Positions 49,551 to 62,545 of a stretch of DNA of 64,000 bases are shown here, piece after piece. This stretch comes from Allacma fusca. Lineage: Eukaryota > Arthropoda > Collembola > Symphypleona > Sminthuridae. The notes under the pieces were generated by a model. The model had not been told where the DNA came from and made no database searches. It worked only from the letters and a program-made list of their open reading frames with translations. The translations under genes and the position numbers were made by a program. Numbering within the stretch: the stretch's first letter is position 1; the number at the start of each line of letters is the position of its first letter. Location: NCBI GenBank assembly GCA_947179485.1, contig OX359245.1, positions 78,045,067 through 78,109,066 of the forward strand, written 5' to 3'.

Positions 49551-50470
49551 TATCTAATAATGGTGGAAACGTAGTCCTTTGAATGTGCCCCTTGACATTA
49601 GTTCAAGTTGCCCTCATATTTGCCTTGAATTCAAAACTGGAAGTAAAGTAGGATTTTTAATCGTAATACGTGATCTTAGGATTATTCTTGACTTGGTATT
49701 ACATATTAAAGTTTACATGTCAAATATTTAGAAGCGAGATAACAAATGTGGCATTAAAGTTCAAATAATTAACAGCCGGATTGCTCCGCTGGAGTATTCT
49801 ACGATATTCATAGAAGTAGTTTATTAATATAGACGGTTTATGATATAGCAATCTATGGCACACGAAATATGCCGCGTTTGGTTGGTATGTATGTATGTTT
49901 GGATATGAAAGTCAAAAAATCGGTCGGAGGTCCTATCAGCCAAAGACTTAAAATTATTTTTCTCATCGGTCAAGGACTACAAAATATTTCACACCTTCAT
50001 TTACTTAATAGGTACTCTATCATTAACACGTTGCGACGTCTGCAGCTGCGCTCGTAATTAGGCCTTCCATTCTAGCTTTATATTTAATGCACGGCAAGGA
50101 TAATTATTGCTAAATTTGTGAAAACTGAAGTTAATTGATTCGAAAGTTCCCCATGGATTTCAAAATGAATAGCATATTCGGAAAGATCATGAAATTCTAC
50201 TCTCAAAATTCTTTTGGTTTAACAAAATTCCAACTTTCCATGGGGAGCTTTATAATCGGCGACTCACATCGTAAATTTTTCAGAATTTTGGATATATTTC
50301 TAAGTCCCTCAAAATTATTAAAGGTGGAATTATCCTATGATCATTTATTCGATTCTAACTTACGTGCAAGTTTGTTGAACTAATAATAATTTAAAATACG
50401 TAAAGGCTGTATATGCAAGATATTAAACTTCCAGGCCACTCCCTCATTTCACTTTGAAGGCCTTATCCAG
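49551..50470. other. Intergenic, continuation of duplicated receptor upstream DNA
   Basis: 49551-49900 matches 32087-32440 and is the far side of the Helitron target. The remainder up to the receptor 3 stop is AT-rich. The open frame at 50135-50383 has no homology. Confidence 0.5.
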
Positions 50471-52219
50471 TTATTCGGAATCACGAAATTGTACCAAGAT
50501 TATCAGGTAAGTTGTCAAGGAGCACACTATCTAGAAAATAAACTCACATTTAGTGTAGAACCAACAAAATTAAATTGCAATAATGCATGTATTGCATGTG
50601 TACGGAAAAAATAATGATAAAGTTGATTTTTCAAAATATTCAGCACCCTATTATGATAAAATCAATTGAATGTATTTTAGATCAATAGTGTACTTTACCG
50701 AGGTGAGCAAACTTCGGTCAACGTTGAAGTAATTGCCGGGCGATATGGTCGGGGGATTCGAGGTCAATCTTAATGTCATCATTAGAACCTAATGGAAGGA
50801 TTCCAAATCATCATGATCACCAGGGATATTTTAAAGATTTAATTATCATAATTCTATAAATATATAAAATACATTTTTGTATATTCAAAGCTGAATCTCC
50901 ATCAAAATACAAAGTATTTACTAGGAACTTTAATAGTTGTATAATGTATTGATTATATTATAAATTCTTATTCTCAAAATTTCACCTACATTTTTTTGAA
51001 GATCTTCTGGCAATTTTGCCACATCAAGCCGGCATAAGCTGGACAAGACTTGATTCGCAGTTGTTTTAATTTTCCCGCTCTCAGTCAAAAGGTGGTAAAT
51101 TTGCCAAGCCAGTACGGATAACAGACTGATGCAAAACAGTATGTTGCTGTGATCAGCTTTTATAATTGAAATCAGGCTAAAAAATGAATACGCCAACGCA
51201 AGTGTAATGAAATAGACAATATGAAACAATATGTCACAGCCAAAGTGGTCATTAAACCCGTCTATCAAGGTTAGTACAATGTTTACACACTGCAGACAAT
51301 TCCTTACAACTTCATCAGAATTATTTTTACTAAGGTAATCTTGTTTCACCTCACTTATAGGAAGTAACGGAATTAATTGAAAATTTTCGAAAGTCATTGT
51401 GCTACAATGCCCCGTGATAGGCTTCTCAAGATATCCAAGTTCTAGTGTGACAACTTCCAAGCATGCACAGTACAATTTCAAGAAGAAAGTTTTGTAAATT
51501 ACACATGCAGAATGGAGATAGATCCGAAGTAACCACACCACTGTTGTCACGATGAAGCATATTTTACTAAATGGACTGGAATCTTTCTGATAATTTAAAT
51601 CATTTTCTTTCTCCAGATTTTTCCCGTAACCACTTAAATCCCAAGGGTCACTGATGTTATAGAAAAAAGAATAGAAACTTAAGACTGTGGCAAACATTAC
51701 AAATGCTATCGACGAAATCAGAGAGATTAGGACCCATCGCCTTATGTACTTTTGAATGTTGGAATATATATTAGCATGCTTATAGTTCTTTAAACAAAAA
51801 TCGAACTGTTCCCCCACTGAAGTGTAGAGCTCAAATTGGTAGTTGTGATACTTCCAAAACATTTCCGAACGTTTTGAATTGTACAATGACATCAACTGAA
51901 ATGTAAGGCCAGTCACGACAAATAGAGCATAGAGAAAAGCATGTACGAATTTTTCTGTTGCAGTAAACTTTGCTACTTTTTGTAATTGCATGTTTTTAAA
52001 AGTGAGGAAAGAGGTTGAAACTAAACTGAACAGGATTGTCAGAACTGTCCAAAAACTTGCTGCGCTTTTCCATCCCCCGGTTACTATACGATCTGACTGA
52101 ATGTTCAAGGGCAAATACCCAATCGTTCGGAGACAATGAAAAACTGGTTTCGATATTTCCAGTAATTTTTCTGGTACTGATTTTTTGGGTTGAGATTTAT
52201 TGCCGAATTTAATAAACAT
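50471..52219 (-). CDS. Gustatory receptor, array member 3
   Basis: Exons are 52219-50990, 50788-50699 and 50530-50471 (459 residues, all phase 0). I start at MFIKFGNKSQPK because that ATG aligns with the starts of the other members. An upstream in-frame ATG at 52264 would add 15 residues, but the corresponding DNA in member 1 is untranslated, with a stop in frame. Exon 2 reads VLMMTLRLTSNPPTISPGNY then DRSLLTS; exon 3 reads IVCSLTTYLIILVQF then RDSE. More diverged from members 1 and 2 than they are from each other, mainly in the loop before SLCRLDVAKLPEDL. A hAT MITE sits 79 bp upstream of the chosen start. Confidence 0.9.
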
Positions 52220-52297
52220 ACTGTAACGCGTAAAATGAAATATTTGCTTGCTTGCTGCTTTCATTCTTATTTAACTGTATACGAGTGTACTAGCATG

Positions 52298-52693
52298 TAG
52301 GGGTCGGATTGTTGGGGGGAAAAAGGGAAGATTATTCCCAGAGAAAAAATATTTCTGGCGGGCAAAATCTCACAGGAAAAGATTATGTTTTGCGAACAGG
52401 GATTTTAAAAATCGTTTACCATTTTCTTTGGAAGGGATTACCGAATTTGATGGCGTGCTTCGGGGAAATTTGTTATGCAAACAGGGATTTTTAGATTGGT
52501 TGATCTATTTCAGCAAGGATTCGACGTCTTGAAGGGAAATCATTTTTCCAACAGGGATAATTATTGAAAATTGTTGACGTTTCTTTGAGAAGGGATTTTT
52601 GAAAGCGTTGAGGATCTCCCTGCGGAGATAAAAGATACAGCAGGGAAATTCAGAAATAATCTTGCAGGAAGGTTTACGAAAATCCGACCCCTG
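52298..52693. mobile_element. hAT MITE, CAGGGGTCGGATTT family, copy 2
   Basis: Termini TAGGGGTCGGATT / AATCCGACCCCTG are flanked by CTAGCATG and CCAGAATG (6/8). The matching sequence upstream of receptor 2 (AGCATGTAAGAATTGGGTTG near 39148) is the uninterrupted site. Interior GGGAAGATTATTCCCAG and AACAGGGATTTT words match the copy at 19205-19608. Confidence 0.8.
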
Positions 52694-53948
52694 CCAGAAT
52701 GTATAAGGATTGGGTTGTTACTGGCTTCTTCACTATTTGCAATACTCACTTAAAATTGCTTGAGGTTTTCATTTTCTTTATGACCAGCGGTAATTAGTTG
52801 AACCAACAATTGGGCTTGGGCGTGTCATGGTACGAGTTATTTACTTAGTTGGGCGCGTCTAAATATGTACATGATCAATTATGACGATCGACCCCTATAA
52901 GATCACCCATTACAGCTGAATTTTTCTGTACCAACAACATTGCTAAGAATAGGATGTGCAATATGAATGTGCATATGTGCATTTAAGTTGTTAGCCTTTC
53001 TCTGACTTCTACGAATAAAATATCATTATCATCATATTCCAATTTGTTTAAACGCTACAGTATTACTAAAGAAACCATAAAACATAATATTCTTTAAAAG
53101 CCCGAGTATTCGGGTACAAATGTTTTGTACCTGTACCAGTAACGTACTCCATTTACGAAACCATGTACTTTTTCCCGCATTGAACCCATACCTGGAAAAT
53201 ACTCGAATATTTTACCCTTACTCGGGTATCTTAGTGATGTACCCGAGTACACTTTATCCACATTTGCTTAAATGCTAATAAGCACGTTATATATAATAGT
53301 GTATGACACCTTAGTCTGTAATTCTGACTATATAGCTTCAGTGTTCTTTGAAATTGCATACTTTCTTTGACGAGTAGAGATAACTGGAAGCGTTTTTGCT
53401 TAGAAACCAAACTAACAACTTGTAGTCCCATAAAAAAGTTATCCCCGTAGGTGTAATTACTAACAATCAAAAGAAGATCTTGCGTGTATGAAACACATGC
53501 CTGAAGATATCACTTTACAAACACCAACCTAGATAAGACTGTTTATCGAGTCATGAATAATTCCACAATTCATTTCCATCAATCATTTCGTGTCGTGATA
53601 CTTAATTAATGTAAATCTTCTCTCAGTGTCAAAACTCAGGTCATGCGAATCAAAGTATTAATTATTGCACATTTGGATGTATGATATATATAATTATGTA
53701 TATACACATTTAAAATAATTGTATCATTTTTATCTTCGTTTAATTCACTCACTCTTTCTGTAAACGCAAACTATTTTGATAATTATTACATAGGTACATA
53801 TGTTTTGATTACTTTAGTTATTTGATTCTAACCACCGTGTAGATTTGTTAAACTATTATTAAGCCATACAAATTTTGAAGACATGAAAGGCTGTATATAT
53901 TGAACGCCCAAGTCACTCTCCATAATATAAAATTTTGATATTTTTTAA
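52694..53948. other. Intergenic between receptors 3 and 4, no gene recognised
   Basis: The first 250 bp continue the duplicated receptor-upstream DNA. A block of ACTCGGGTA / TACCCGAGT words at 53100-53250 resembles the iterons of other small hAT elements here, but its ends were not defined. Confidence 0.4.
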
Positions 53949-55570
53949 TTATTCCGAATCCCGAAATTGCACCAAGATGATCATGTACGTGGACAAGGAG
54001 CAGACAATCTAAAGACAAAAACTCACAGTTAATATAATAATAAAATAATTAACCTGCCTCTGGTACAGATAGGTACATAATGAGAAATGAATCCTATAGT
54101 AAGATTTAAGCTTCCATTTTACTTTACCGAGGTCAGCAAATTTCTATCAGCGTTGAAGTAATTACAAGGCGATATGGTTGGTGGATTTGACGTCAATCTT
54201 AATATCATCATTAGAACCTTATTGAAGAAATAAGAGTCATTAACATTCAACATATTCACTCGTAGCTTTAATAATTTTATAATGTATTAATTATATTCTA
54301 AATAAGTTCCTACTCTCAAAATTCCACCTACATTTTTTTGAAGATCTTCTGGCAATTTTACCAAATCAAGTCTGCATAAGCTGGTCAAGACTTGATTAAC
54401 AGTTGTTTTAATTTTCCCGCACTCCGTCAAGAGTTGATAAATTTGGGAAGCCAGTAGTGCCGAGAGATTGAAGCAATACACAATGTTATTGTGGTCAGCT
54501 TTTATAATTGAAAATAGGGTAAAAAATGAATAAGCCAAAACAAGTGTGATGCAGTATACAATTTGTATCAATAATTCAAAGCCGAAATGATCGTTAAAGC
54601 CGTCGATCAGATTTGCTATGATATCTATACACTCGAGACAGCTTCCAACGGTTTCCTCAGAATTCTTTTGACTCCGGTAGCCATCCTTCTCTTGACATAT
54701 AGTAACTGAAGGTTGCAATTGAAATTTTTTAAAAGTAACTGTGCCAGAATGCTCTTTGTTAGAAAATTTCTTTCTTTGGATTTCGTCTAATTCCTGCGCT
54801 ACAACTTCCAAGCATGCGCAGTACAGCTTCAAAAAGAGAGTGATGTAAATGACAAGCGCAGAATGGAGGTAGATCCGAAATAACCACACCACAATTGCTA
54901 CGATAAAGGATATTTTAATAAATGGACTGGAAGCTGTCTGGTCATTTAAACCTTTTCCTTGCTCCTGATTTTTCTCGTAACCACTTATGTCCCAAGGATC
55001 ACTTATGTTGTAGAAAATCGAATAGAAACTAAAGACTGTGCCAAATAATATAAACGCTACCGAAGAGACCAAGGCTATTAGAACCCATCGTCGGGTGTAC
55101 TTTTGAATATCCGAAAATTTTTCCGCATATTTAAAGTTCTTTAAACAAAAATTAAACTGCTCCCCTAAAGACGTATAGAGTTCAAATTGGTAGTTGTGAA
55201 ACTTCCAGAACATTTCCGAACTTTTAGACTTGTACAATGACATGCACTGAAATGTTAGCCCTGAAACTGCAAAAATAGCGTAGAGCAAATTGTGTACGAA
55301 TTTTTCTGTTGGGGTTAGTTTTGCTATTGTTTGGTATTTTTGGGTTGTTCCCGCCACGACTGAGGTTGTCACTAAGCTCAGGAGGATTGTCAGAAGTGTC
55401 CAAAAACTTGCTTTGCTTTTCCAACCACCCGTTACTGTACAATCTGGCTGAATGGTCAAAGATAAATATCCAATCGCTCGGAGACATTGAAACACTGGTT
55501 TCGCTAATTCTTGTAATTTTTCAGGTACTGAAATTTTTGACTCAAATTTATTACCGAATTTAGTGGTCAT
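53949..55570 (-). CDS. Gustatory receptor, array member 4
   Basis: The most diverged array member, and the outermost. Exons are 55570-54332, 54217-54128 and 54008-53949 (462 residues, all phase 0). The N-terminus is MTTKFGNKFESK. A short insertion in the third intracellular region (IQRKKFSNKEHSGTVTFKKF) accounts for the extra length. Exon 2 reads VLMMILRLTSNPPTISPCNY then ADRNLLTS; exon 3 reads IVCSLSTYMIILVQF then RDSE. The complete conservation of the C-terminal RDSE in all four members, beyond the TYxxxxxQF signature, suggests a clade-specific tail. Six hydrophobic segments in exon 1 plus the last helix in exon 3 give the expected seven. Ligand unknown. Confidence 0.9.
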
Positions 55571-56809
55571 TCTGTAACGTAAGGTTCCTTGCCTTTTTCC
55601 TTAATTCTTGTAAACTCTGAAGTCCATCATCATGTAAGAATTGGGCTGGGACACGTTCATACATTATTTACGAATAATAATTTAAAGTGGATATACTTCC
55701 CTATTTAATTTATTAAAAGCAGAAATTGGTCAAATACGTTGAGCAACAATTTGGCTTCAAGTCTAATGATTGGGTGTGCCATGTTATTATTTTCTCATTA
55801 ATCATTGGGCCTTAAGTGGAAACACATGCCTTGCAAAATATTGAAGTTCGTTTCAAGGCATATTTTACAGAGCACATGTATGAAACATAACTTTAAACAC
55901 ATTCGTAATGAGGCCGGATATTTTCAGTTGCCAATATTTTGTTATGGAGTAATATTTATGTTAATATTGGAAAATCACATTGATGTATTTTCGGTATTGT
56001 TAAAGCGGTAATAATTATAAACGAGCCTTTGTATTCTATTTATAAGGACTGCAATAAATACAGCTGAATTTTTAAGGCTTCAAAAATTCTAACAAAACAA
56101 ATTCTTTCTATCAATCTGTAAGAGAAAAATTTCAGAAAGATTTCTTTGAAACATGGCTGAAAGTCTCCTTGTTAGTTTAGAGCTTTCAGTTATGCAAAGA
56201 CTGTAGAACTAAATATATTTTACTGATAAACATTTCGTAAAATTTGCAGAACGGGAGTTTTTGCAACTTATATTCTTGACTCGTCGTAAGAGAGTTTGTA
56301 AATAATGACTTGTCGGAAAAATTATAAAATATTTTTAGAACGTATTGAAAAAGCGTGCGATTACTATACGTACATATGTGCACAATCAGTATGCTTACAC
56401 AGGGAAATTGAAACATGCAGAGCACAAAGAAATCCATGTACTAAACTGTAATAATTACAGCATTTCAAACGTTACGTGACATCACATGATTAGAACTATA
56501 ATTAATACAAGTTGCCGCTTGAAAGCACACATTGTGATACATTTTGCTCAAAAAATGTATGAATACTGCCAACTTGAGTTCTGCATGCATCAAAGAGGTA
56601 GGTAGCACCTACAACAGAACATGAACTCTGAATATTGTTAGCCAAGAATTCCTTTTGATGCTTTAAGAGTGATAACCTAAATTCCATTAATTATATCCTG
56701 CAGGAAAAAAACGGGTCAGAAGCATGCAAGTTCAACCTTGTGATTCGAGTCTATAATCGAATATTATTCCCAGCCCTCATGTACCTATTTCTATGTATAT
56801 GTAGATATG
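55571..56809. other. Intergenic, no gene recognised
   Basis: Upstream of receptor 4. AT-rich; short frames on both strands lack homology. Unlike receptors 1-3, the upstream sequence here is not obviously shared with the other units. Confidence 0.4.
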
Positions 56810-57829
56810 GGATTCTTAAGGAAGAACTGCTCAGCGTGCATCGCTGACACTCACGTCTTGAGAAAATAAATTATCTCACGCATAATATTCAAGAACTACA
56901 CGAAATAGTTCCCAAGGGCACACGGAACCTGATGCTGGACCATGAGCAAAAAGGAGAGAAGAATTTGAAGATTCCTTAACCGTCAGTTGATTTTAAGAGA
57001 ATTCTCACAAGGGAACATCTTGCGGTGGATAGTGAGGATGGAAATGAATCTTTTTGTGTGAGTATATAGGACCTTACCTTGGTCTAATATCCAAACCCGA
57101 AAATTTTTTTTGGGTCAGTTCGTGCTAGTTCTTGACCCGGACTACGCGAAAGTTTAACCTGGAAATCATCAAAATGGGTCACAAAAGGTCCCAATGACCT
57201 ACCATTCGTCGAAGTGTTTCACGAATGCCTTCAATTTGACAAAGTATTCGTCATTGACGCACTCTGGTTCGTTTTCTCCATTCGCAGGTCATTGAAGCCA
57301 TTGTGACATATTTTGATCAATCAGAGGTCATTGATAATTTTTTAACACATTTTGACCAACTACAAGTCATTGAAGCTATTGTGCCATATTATTACTATTT
57401 GTTTAAGTTATTGAAACCATTGTAACATATTTTGACCCGTTACTGGTAATTAAGGCCATTGTCACACATATTTTAGCCTATTCTTAGTTTATATCTCGAA
57501 ATTCAAAAGTTCAAAAATTTCTTACAGAATTTAAAATGCACATTTTAGGCTGAGACTCGACCCAACCCCCCTCCATCACAAAAACAATTTTCATTTCGAT
57601 CCGTGCTTTTCACCTTGTGAGATTCTCTTGTGAGAACTCTGTTTTAAAATCAAATGATCTGGTAATTCAAATACTACTCTTATTTTTGCTCATCGGCCCG
57701 CACGAGGTTCCGAGTGGCCTTGGGAATTATATCGTGTCATTGTTGATTATTATGTGTGAAATAATTTATTTCCTCAAGATATGAGGGTCAGTGATCCACG
57801 TTGAGTAATTACTTCTTCCTTAAGAATCC
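56810..57829. mobile_element. Fold-back element with long inverted repeats
   Basis: The left arm (from GGATTCTTAAGGAAGAA at 56810) and the right arm (its inverse ending at 57829) remain alignable for about 200 bp or more: TTGAG(G/A)AAATAAATTAT, TTCCCAAGG, CGGAACCT, GAGCAAAAA and TTCTCACAAG occur in the same order in both. The centre (57285-57475) is a minisatellite. No transposase was seen, and target duplication was not resolved. Confidence 0.65.
57285..57475. repeat. Degenerate 40-bp tandem repeat inside the fold-back element
   Basis: About five units of GTCATTGAAGCCATTGTGAC followed by ATATTTTGACC and a variable spacer. Confidence 0.6.
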
Positions 57830-58110
57830 TATCTGCGTACGCACATTTGAGGGCTGCGAATAATTCTGTTGCATATAATATTTAACTATAATATTATTAT
57901 TATTATAGTTAATACAATTAAGGCTATATGCGCTATCCACCTCGATAGGTTGCCTTGTGAGCTCCATTAAGGCATACGTCAAATAATGTTTCTCTATGAA
58001 GTAGAGAGCTTTTTATTGGATATAGTTTTAGCAAGTTTTTGCAGCAAAACCTCATCCAATTTTTAAGCGGGAAAACATTTCCAACGGACATTTAGAAATC
58101 GAAATCTATA
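57830..58110. other. Upstream region of the SLC5 gene
   Basis: AT-rich; must hold the promoter and 5' untranslated region of the symporter. A palindromic TATAATATTATTATTATTATA tract lies near 57887-57907. No defined promoter element. Confidence 0.35.
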
Positions 58111-61100
58111 ATGGAATCTAATCAATTCGGGGTGGTGGATTACATTGTTGTAGCCGGGACTTTATTATTTTCCCTCCTAATAGGAATTTACCATGCAGTG
58201 GTCAAAAAACAAACCAACGAAGATTTGTTTCTGGGAGGACGGAATACAAGCGTTTTGCCCGTGGCTTGTTCCATTGTAGTCACATATTTTTCCGCCATAG
58301 CTATTCAAGGTACAATAACTTTATTATACTGAAATAACCAATCTTTTTGTGCTCTGGTGTAGAAAAATTTAGCAATAACTCATAACATATATTATATTTG
58401 GAAAATAGGTTACCCCGGTGAAATATACTCACATGGCGTACAAATATTCCAGGCTGGCATCATGATTTCAGTTTTCATGCCAATAGCACTGTATCTTCTG
58501 GTGAGTGTCCTTTACCAGCTACGGCTCACAAGCGTGTATGAGGTACGGTTAGACCCCACTATTTTTTTTATAAATAATTATAAAATATTTTAGCTATACA
58601 TACGTATAGGAAATGACAATTTTATAAAACAATAGAGGAATAGCATCAAATTAATATTCAAGAATAGAACCATTCAATAATTATGCATACAAATATGATG
58701 ACTGAATTCTTAGTACCTGGAACTTCGTTTTGAGTCAGTGGCGCTCCGGAGACTGGCGGGAATTGCTTTCATAATTCAATTCTGCGTTGTGACTGGCGTG
58801 GTTCTGTTTGCGCCTTCCATCGCGCTCGAAACCATCTTGGGCGTGCCAGTTTGGGTGAGCGTGGCTGGTATGGGCATTTGTGGAACGATTTATACATCAA
58901 TCGTAAGTATTTCATTGGTTAGCTAAATTGGCCAATCCCAAGTAGGAGCGTGTATTTGTATATCTGAAAGAAATATTTTATTTTGTAAAATTTTGCGCAT
59001 GCTTCCAGGGCGGTCTAAAAACCGTGGTTTGGACAGATCTGTTTCAGTTCATCATGATTTTTAGTAAGGTTTAATTTCTGTGTTTAGCTATGCGTTGTTT
59101 AAATCGAATTAAGTAAAAATTATTAAACTTTAACGAATTTTCTGTTTTAGCGGGATTAGTCACGATTGCTGCGCGAGGTTTCTACAAGGCCGGGGGTATT
59201 TCAGAGGCTTTTAAAACAGCTGACAAGCACGGGAGACTGGATCTCTTTGAGTGAATAATTTATTTTGTTAAATTTGGTACCAATTCAGAAAAAGTAATCT
59301 AATTTTTTAAATTGTACAAAATGCTTTTTCCCCCAAAATTCTCAACAGCTGGACAGTTGATCCATTCATGCGCCATAACACGCTCAACTTTATCCTTGGG
59401 TATGGATTCAACGTAATTTGTTTGTACGGAGCGTCTCAGCAGCAAGTCCAGAGATATTGTAGTTTACCCTCTTTTAAAGATTGTGTCAAGTACGAATTGT
59501 AAATTAAGTTCATTTTAAGGAAACGTTTTAAGGCATTTCAGGAAATACATTTAAATTTTTTTGGGACGTTATAGAGCAATCTGGCTTAGTGTCATTTTGA
59601 ACCTCTTAACAATGACTGTGCTTATTGCTGCTGGGCTAGCCGTTTTTGCAAATTACGCTGGTTGTGATCCTAAATTATTAGGAAAAATAACTAGATCGGA
59701 CCAAGTTCTAGCTTACTTTGTTTTGAAGGAACTTGCATTTATTCCAGGTATTGTAAACTTCGGATTAAAGATAATAAAAATTATTATTGTATTTATGTCG
59801 GTGCATTAATAAGGTAAATATTTAAACTCGTAAAATTTTAAACATTAGGAATGTTGGGACTCTTCGTTGCTTGCGTCTTCAGTGGAGTTTTAAGGTAAGG
59901 TTTAAACATTTAACAACTTTAGAGCTAAAACAATCTCAAGATTAAAATAGGAAAATTTACTTTAGCGATTACGGCAATGCACAGAAATAAAATACATTTT
60001 TCAAATACACATTAACAAAAACCCAAGTGAGTCCAAAGTTTTGATTGGATGTTTTTTATTACAGCACTCTGTCATCAACACTGAATTCCTTCGCAGCTGG
60101 TAATTATTACTAAATATTAATTATTGTTAATATTTATAAATATAATAATTATTATCGATATTATTGATATAGGGTGAGGTTTTTTCGATAAGGTCAGAAA
60201 TATTAGATTTCTCTTTCCACCCCTACAGTGCTATTGGTTATGTACATAATTTATTTTAAATGTTTATCAGTGACTTGGAAGGATTTCCTCTCGCATTTGC
60301 CCAGATTCAAGAGCATGGACGACAGGGGCCAAGCGAATACATCAAAAATTTTGGGTATTTCTTTTCCTTTGGATAATAGCGAGATTACCAGTTTTGGGAC
60401 ATTATAAAAAGTTAAGATTTTGCATGTTTGAACTTTTAGCGGGGTTTTACGGAATTATCACCATTGCACTGGGCTTTATGGCTCAGCACATGGGTCCAGT
60501 TTTGCAAGCGTGTCTTACGGCCGTAGGAGCAGTTAGTGGTCCCTTGGGTGCAGTGTTAATAATGGGAATGTTTATGCCCTGTGTTAACAAATGGGTAAGG
60601 CATATTAAAAACATTATTACATTAAGTTTTTTTCAAGTAATTATTGTAGATAATAAAACCAGGCTGTTAGTTCAATTTGCCTGGTTTTTAAAAAGGTCGT
60701 ATGACCATTAAGGTTAGTTCTAAAAAATTTCTTATGCAAAAGGGTGCTTTTGTTGGGACCATCACTGCCCTAGTATCGATGATGTCCGTTGGAGTGATGT
60801 CCTTCCAATTGGACAAGCCATTTGTGGTCCCACTCCCTACGAACATTGACGAGTGTCCCTTTGGAACCGACATGTCTACAGTCAAAAATGTCTCCCTGAT
60901 TGTGGCCGGTGAATTGTAAGTGTATCGATATTATTGTCAAAACAAGATTAAATGCTTCAAAGTCATTGGAAATTTAATGTCGTTGTATAATTTCAAGTGA
61001 ATGGCCCGAGAAAATTTTTACCTTGTCTTACATCATGTATCCTTTCGTTGGGGGCCTGCTGTCGATGATCGTGTCTTTGCTTGTCAGCCTCATCACAGGA

Positions 61101-61398
61101 GGTAGGATTTACTAATTGAAAAACAATTCGAGTACACAATTTAAGATTCTTACCCTATGTTTCTTTAATTGTCACAGGTTGCTCCAAAGCTAAATTTGTT
61201 AAGAAAGAGTATCTTCACCCGTTACTACGACCCCATTTTGGAGCATCAAAAGTGGAGCTTCACGAGAATCCAAGTAAAGCTGCTAATTTCAGGGGAATTT
61301 TCGATGGTGTTAACGGAAAATATTCCGAAGATTCAACCTCGCCAAACTCTTTAAATGCATTTGAATTGACGCCCGTGCGTTCGGGAAACTCGATTTAA
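58111..61398 (+). CDS. Sodium/solute symporter, SLC5 family, 14 exons
   Basis: SLC5 proteins couple sodium entry to uptake of sugars, vitamins, iodide or short carboxylates. Exons are 58111-58309, 58409-58542, 58714-58902, 59009-59063, 59151-59250, 59349-59489, 59575-59747, 59849-59894, 60065-60099, 60271-60354, 60440-60594, 60743-60915, 60998-61101 and 61178-61398. They total 602 residues with all phases consistent, close to the usual 600-640. Landmarks are DYIVVAGTLLFSLLIGIYHA (helix 1), EDLFLGGRN, GYPGEIYSHGVQ, the family signature GGLKTVVWTDLFQF (residues 175-188), YGASQQQVQRYCSL, VFSGVLRTLSSTLNSFAA, and GPLGAVLIMGMF. The C-terminal tail (KKEYLHPLL onward) is hydrophilic. It resembles the multivitamin/monocarboxylate branch (SLC5A6/8-like); the substrate cannot be settled by eye. 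AATAAA at 61409 probably directs polyadenylation. Several exons are very short (35, 46 and 55 nt). Confidence 0.9.
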
Positions 61399-62545
61399 TG
61401 GGGATTTTAATAAAAATACTTTTATCTTCAAATTTTACAAATGATTACAACACACAAGATGTAAATTCCCTTTTTCTATTTAGCTTCATAGGTCTCCTTA
61501 CAAATACGAGGTAAATTATGCTATTTTAACCTTAAAAAAACTAGTATTATTGGCAATACTTCGAAACCCTTGAATTACATTTGTACATTCGATTTTCAAG
61601 GATTCACGGAGACTTACGTAAACCATTGTGACTTTTCGAGTATATTTTCTCAGAGAGCTTTCAACCCATTAGAATTCCAAACTGTTATTATGACTGAGTC
61701 AAATTCAATAAGTGCCTTTCGTTACGTGACGTATACGTCAACAATTATGACAATTTGTGTTTTAAATATTCTATACTTTTAGAATTTTACCTCTCATTGT
61801 AAGCCACTACTCTTGGCATGAATTAATTTTTGGATACTTGAGAAAACTATATTTTCGTCATGTGCTATGTTGTAAATTGTAATGTAAATATATTATCACT
61901 GATGTATAAATGTGTAATTATGAATATCGATTAGTATTGATAAAAATTAGATAAGTTGACGTATCTCTTTGTTTTCCACTGTGCTTAAAAGCAATATATA
62001 TGATTTGTATTCGGACTACTTAATGAGTTGAACATTCAAGATGTCAAACTTCAATTTATCTTCAGGATTTTATCTTTTCCCTTTTTATCTTTTATCTCAT
62101 ATCTTTTGCAAATATTCGTACTTTTCACTAAATTAGTAAGTCTTCTTATACAGGCGAGATTAATTTACACATAAAACTAATCATAGAACTCACTGTATTT
62201 GTAGACCTGGAAAACAAACTTTTGTGACGGGAAATAAGCTCACTAATTGTAAGAGCATCTAAGCCATTTACTCCGATAACCTCTGGACAATTCGTATGCA
62301 TATATGTATTAGACGCATTTTACGAGTTGAAATTTTAAAGATATAAAATAGTTTTTTAGAATCGTTCTTTGGACTCAAATAATTTGAAGAAGCTTATCCT
62401 AGTACTTATAATACACATATTTATTTGTGCTGTACTACGTCTTAAGGGCTACCCTAATAATCTGCAAGATTTGTGGAGTATTGTAATTTTCGGGGCACGT
62501 CTGTCTATAATAAGCGCAAACTCGCTGAGAACTCAGAGTTACATT
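61399..62545. other. Intergenic, no gene recognised
   Basis: 3' flank of the symporter followed by AT-rich DNA. Frames at 61570-61782 and 62369-62623 have no homology and lie across the candidate LTR edge. Confidence 0.4.

Noticed and set aside
52220..52264. Upstream ATG extending receptor 3 by 15 residues
   Set aside because: The homologous sequence is untranslated in receptor 1, with an in-frame stop; the downstream ATG aligns with all members.
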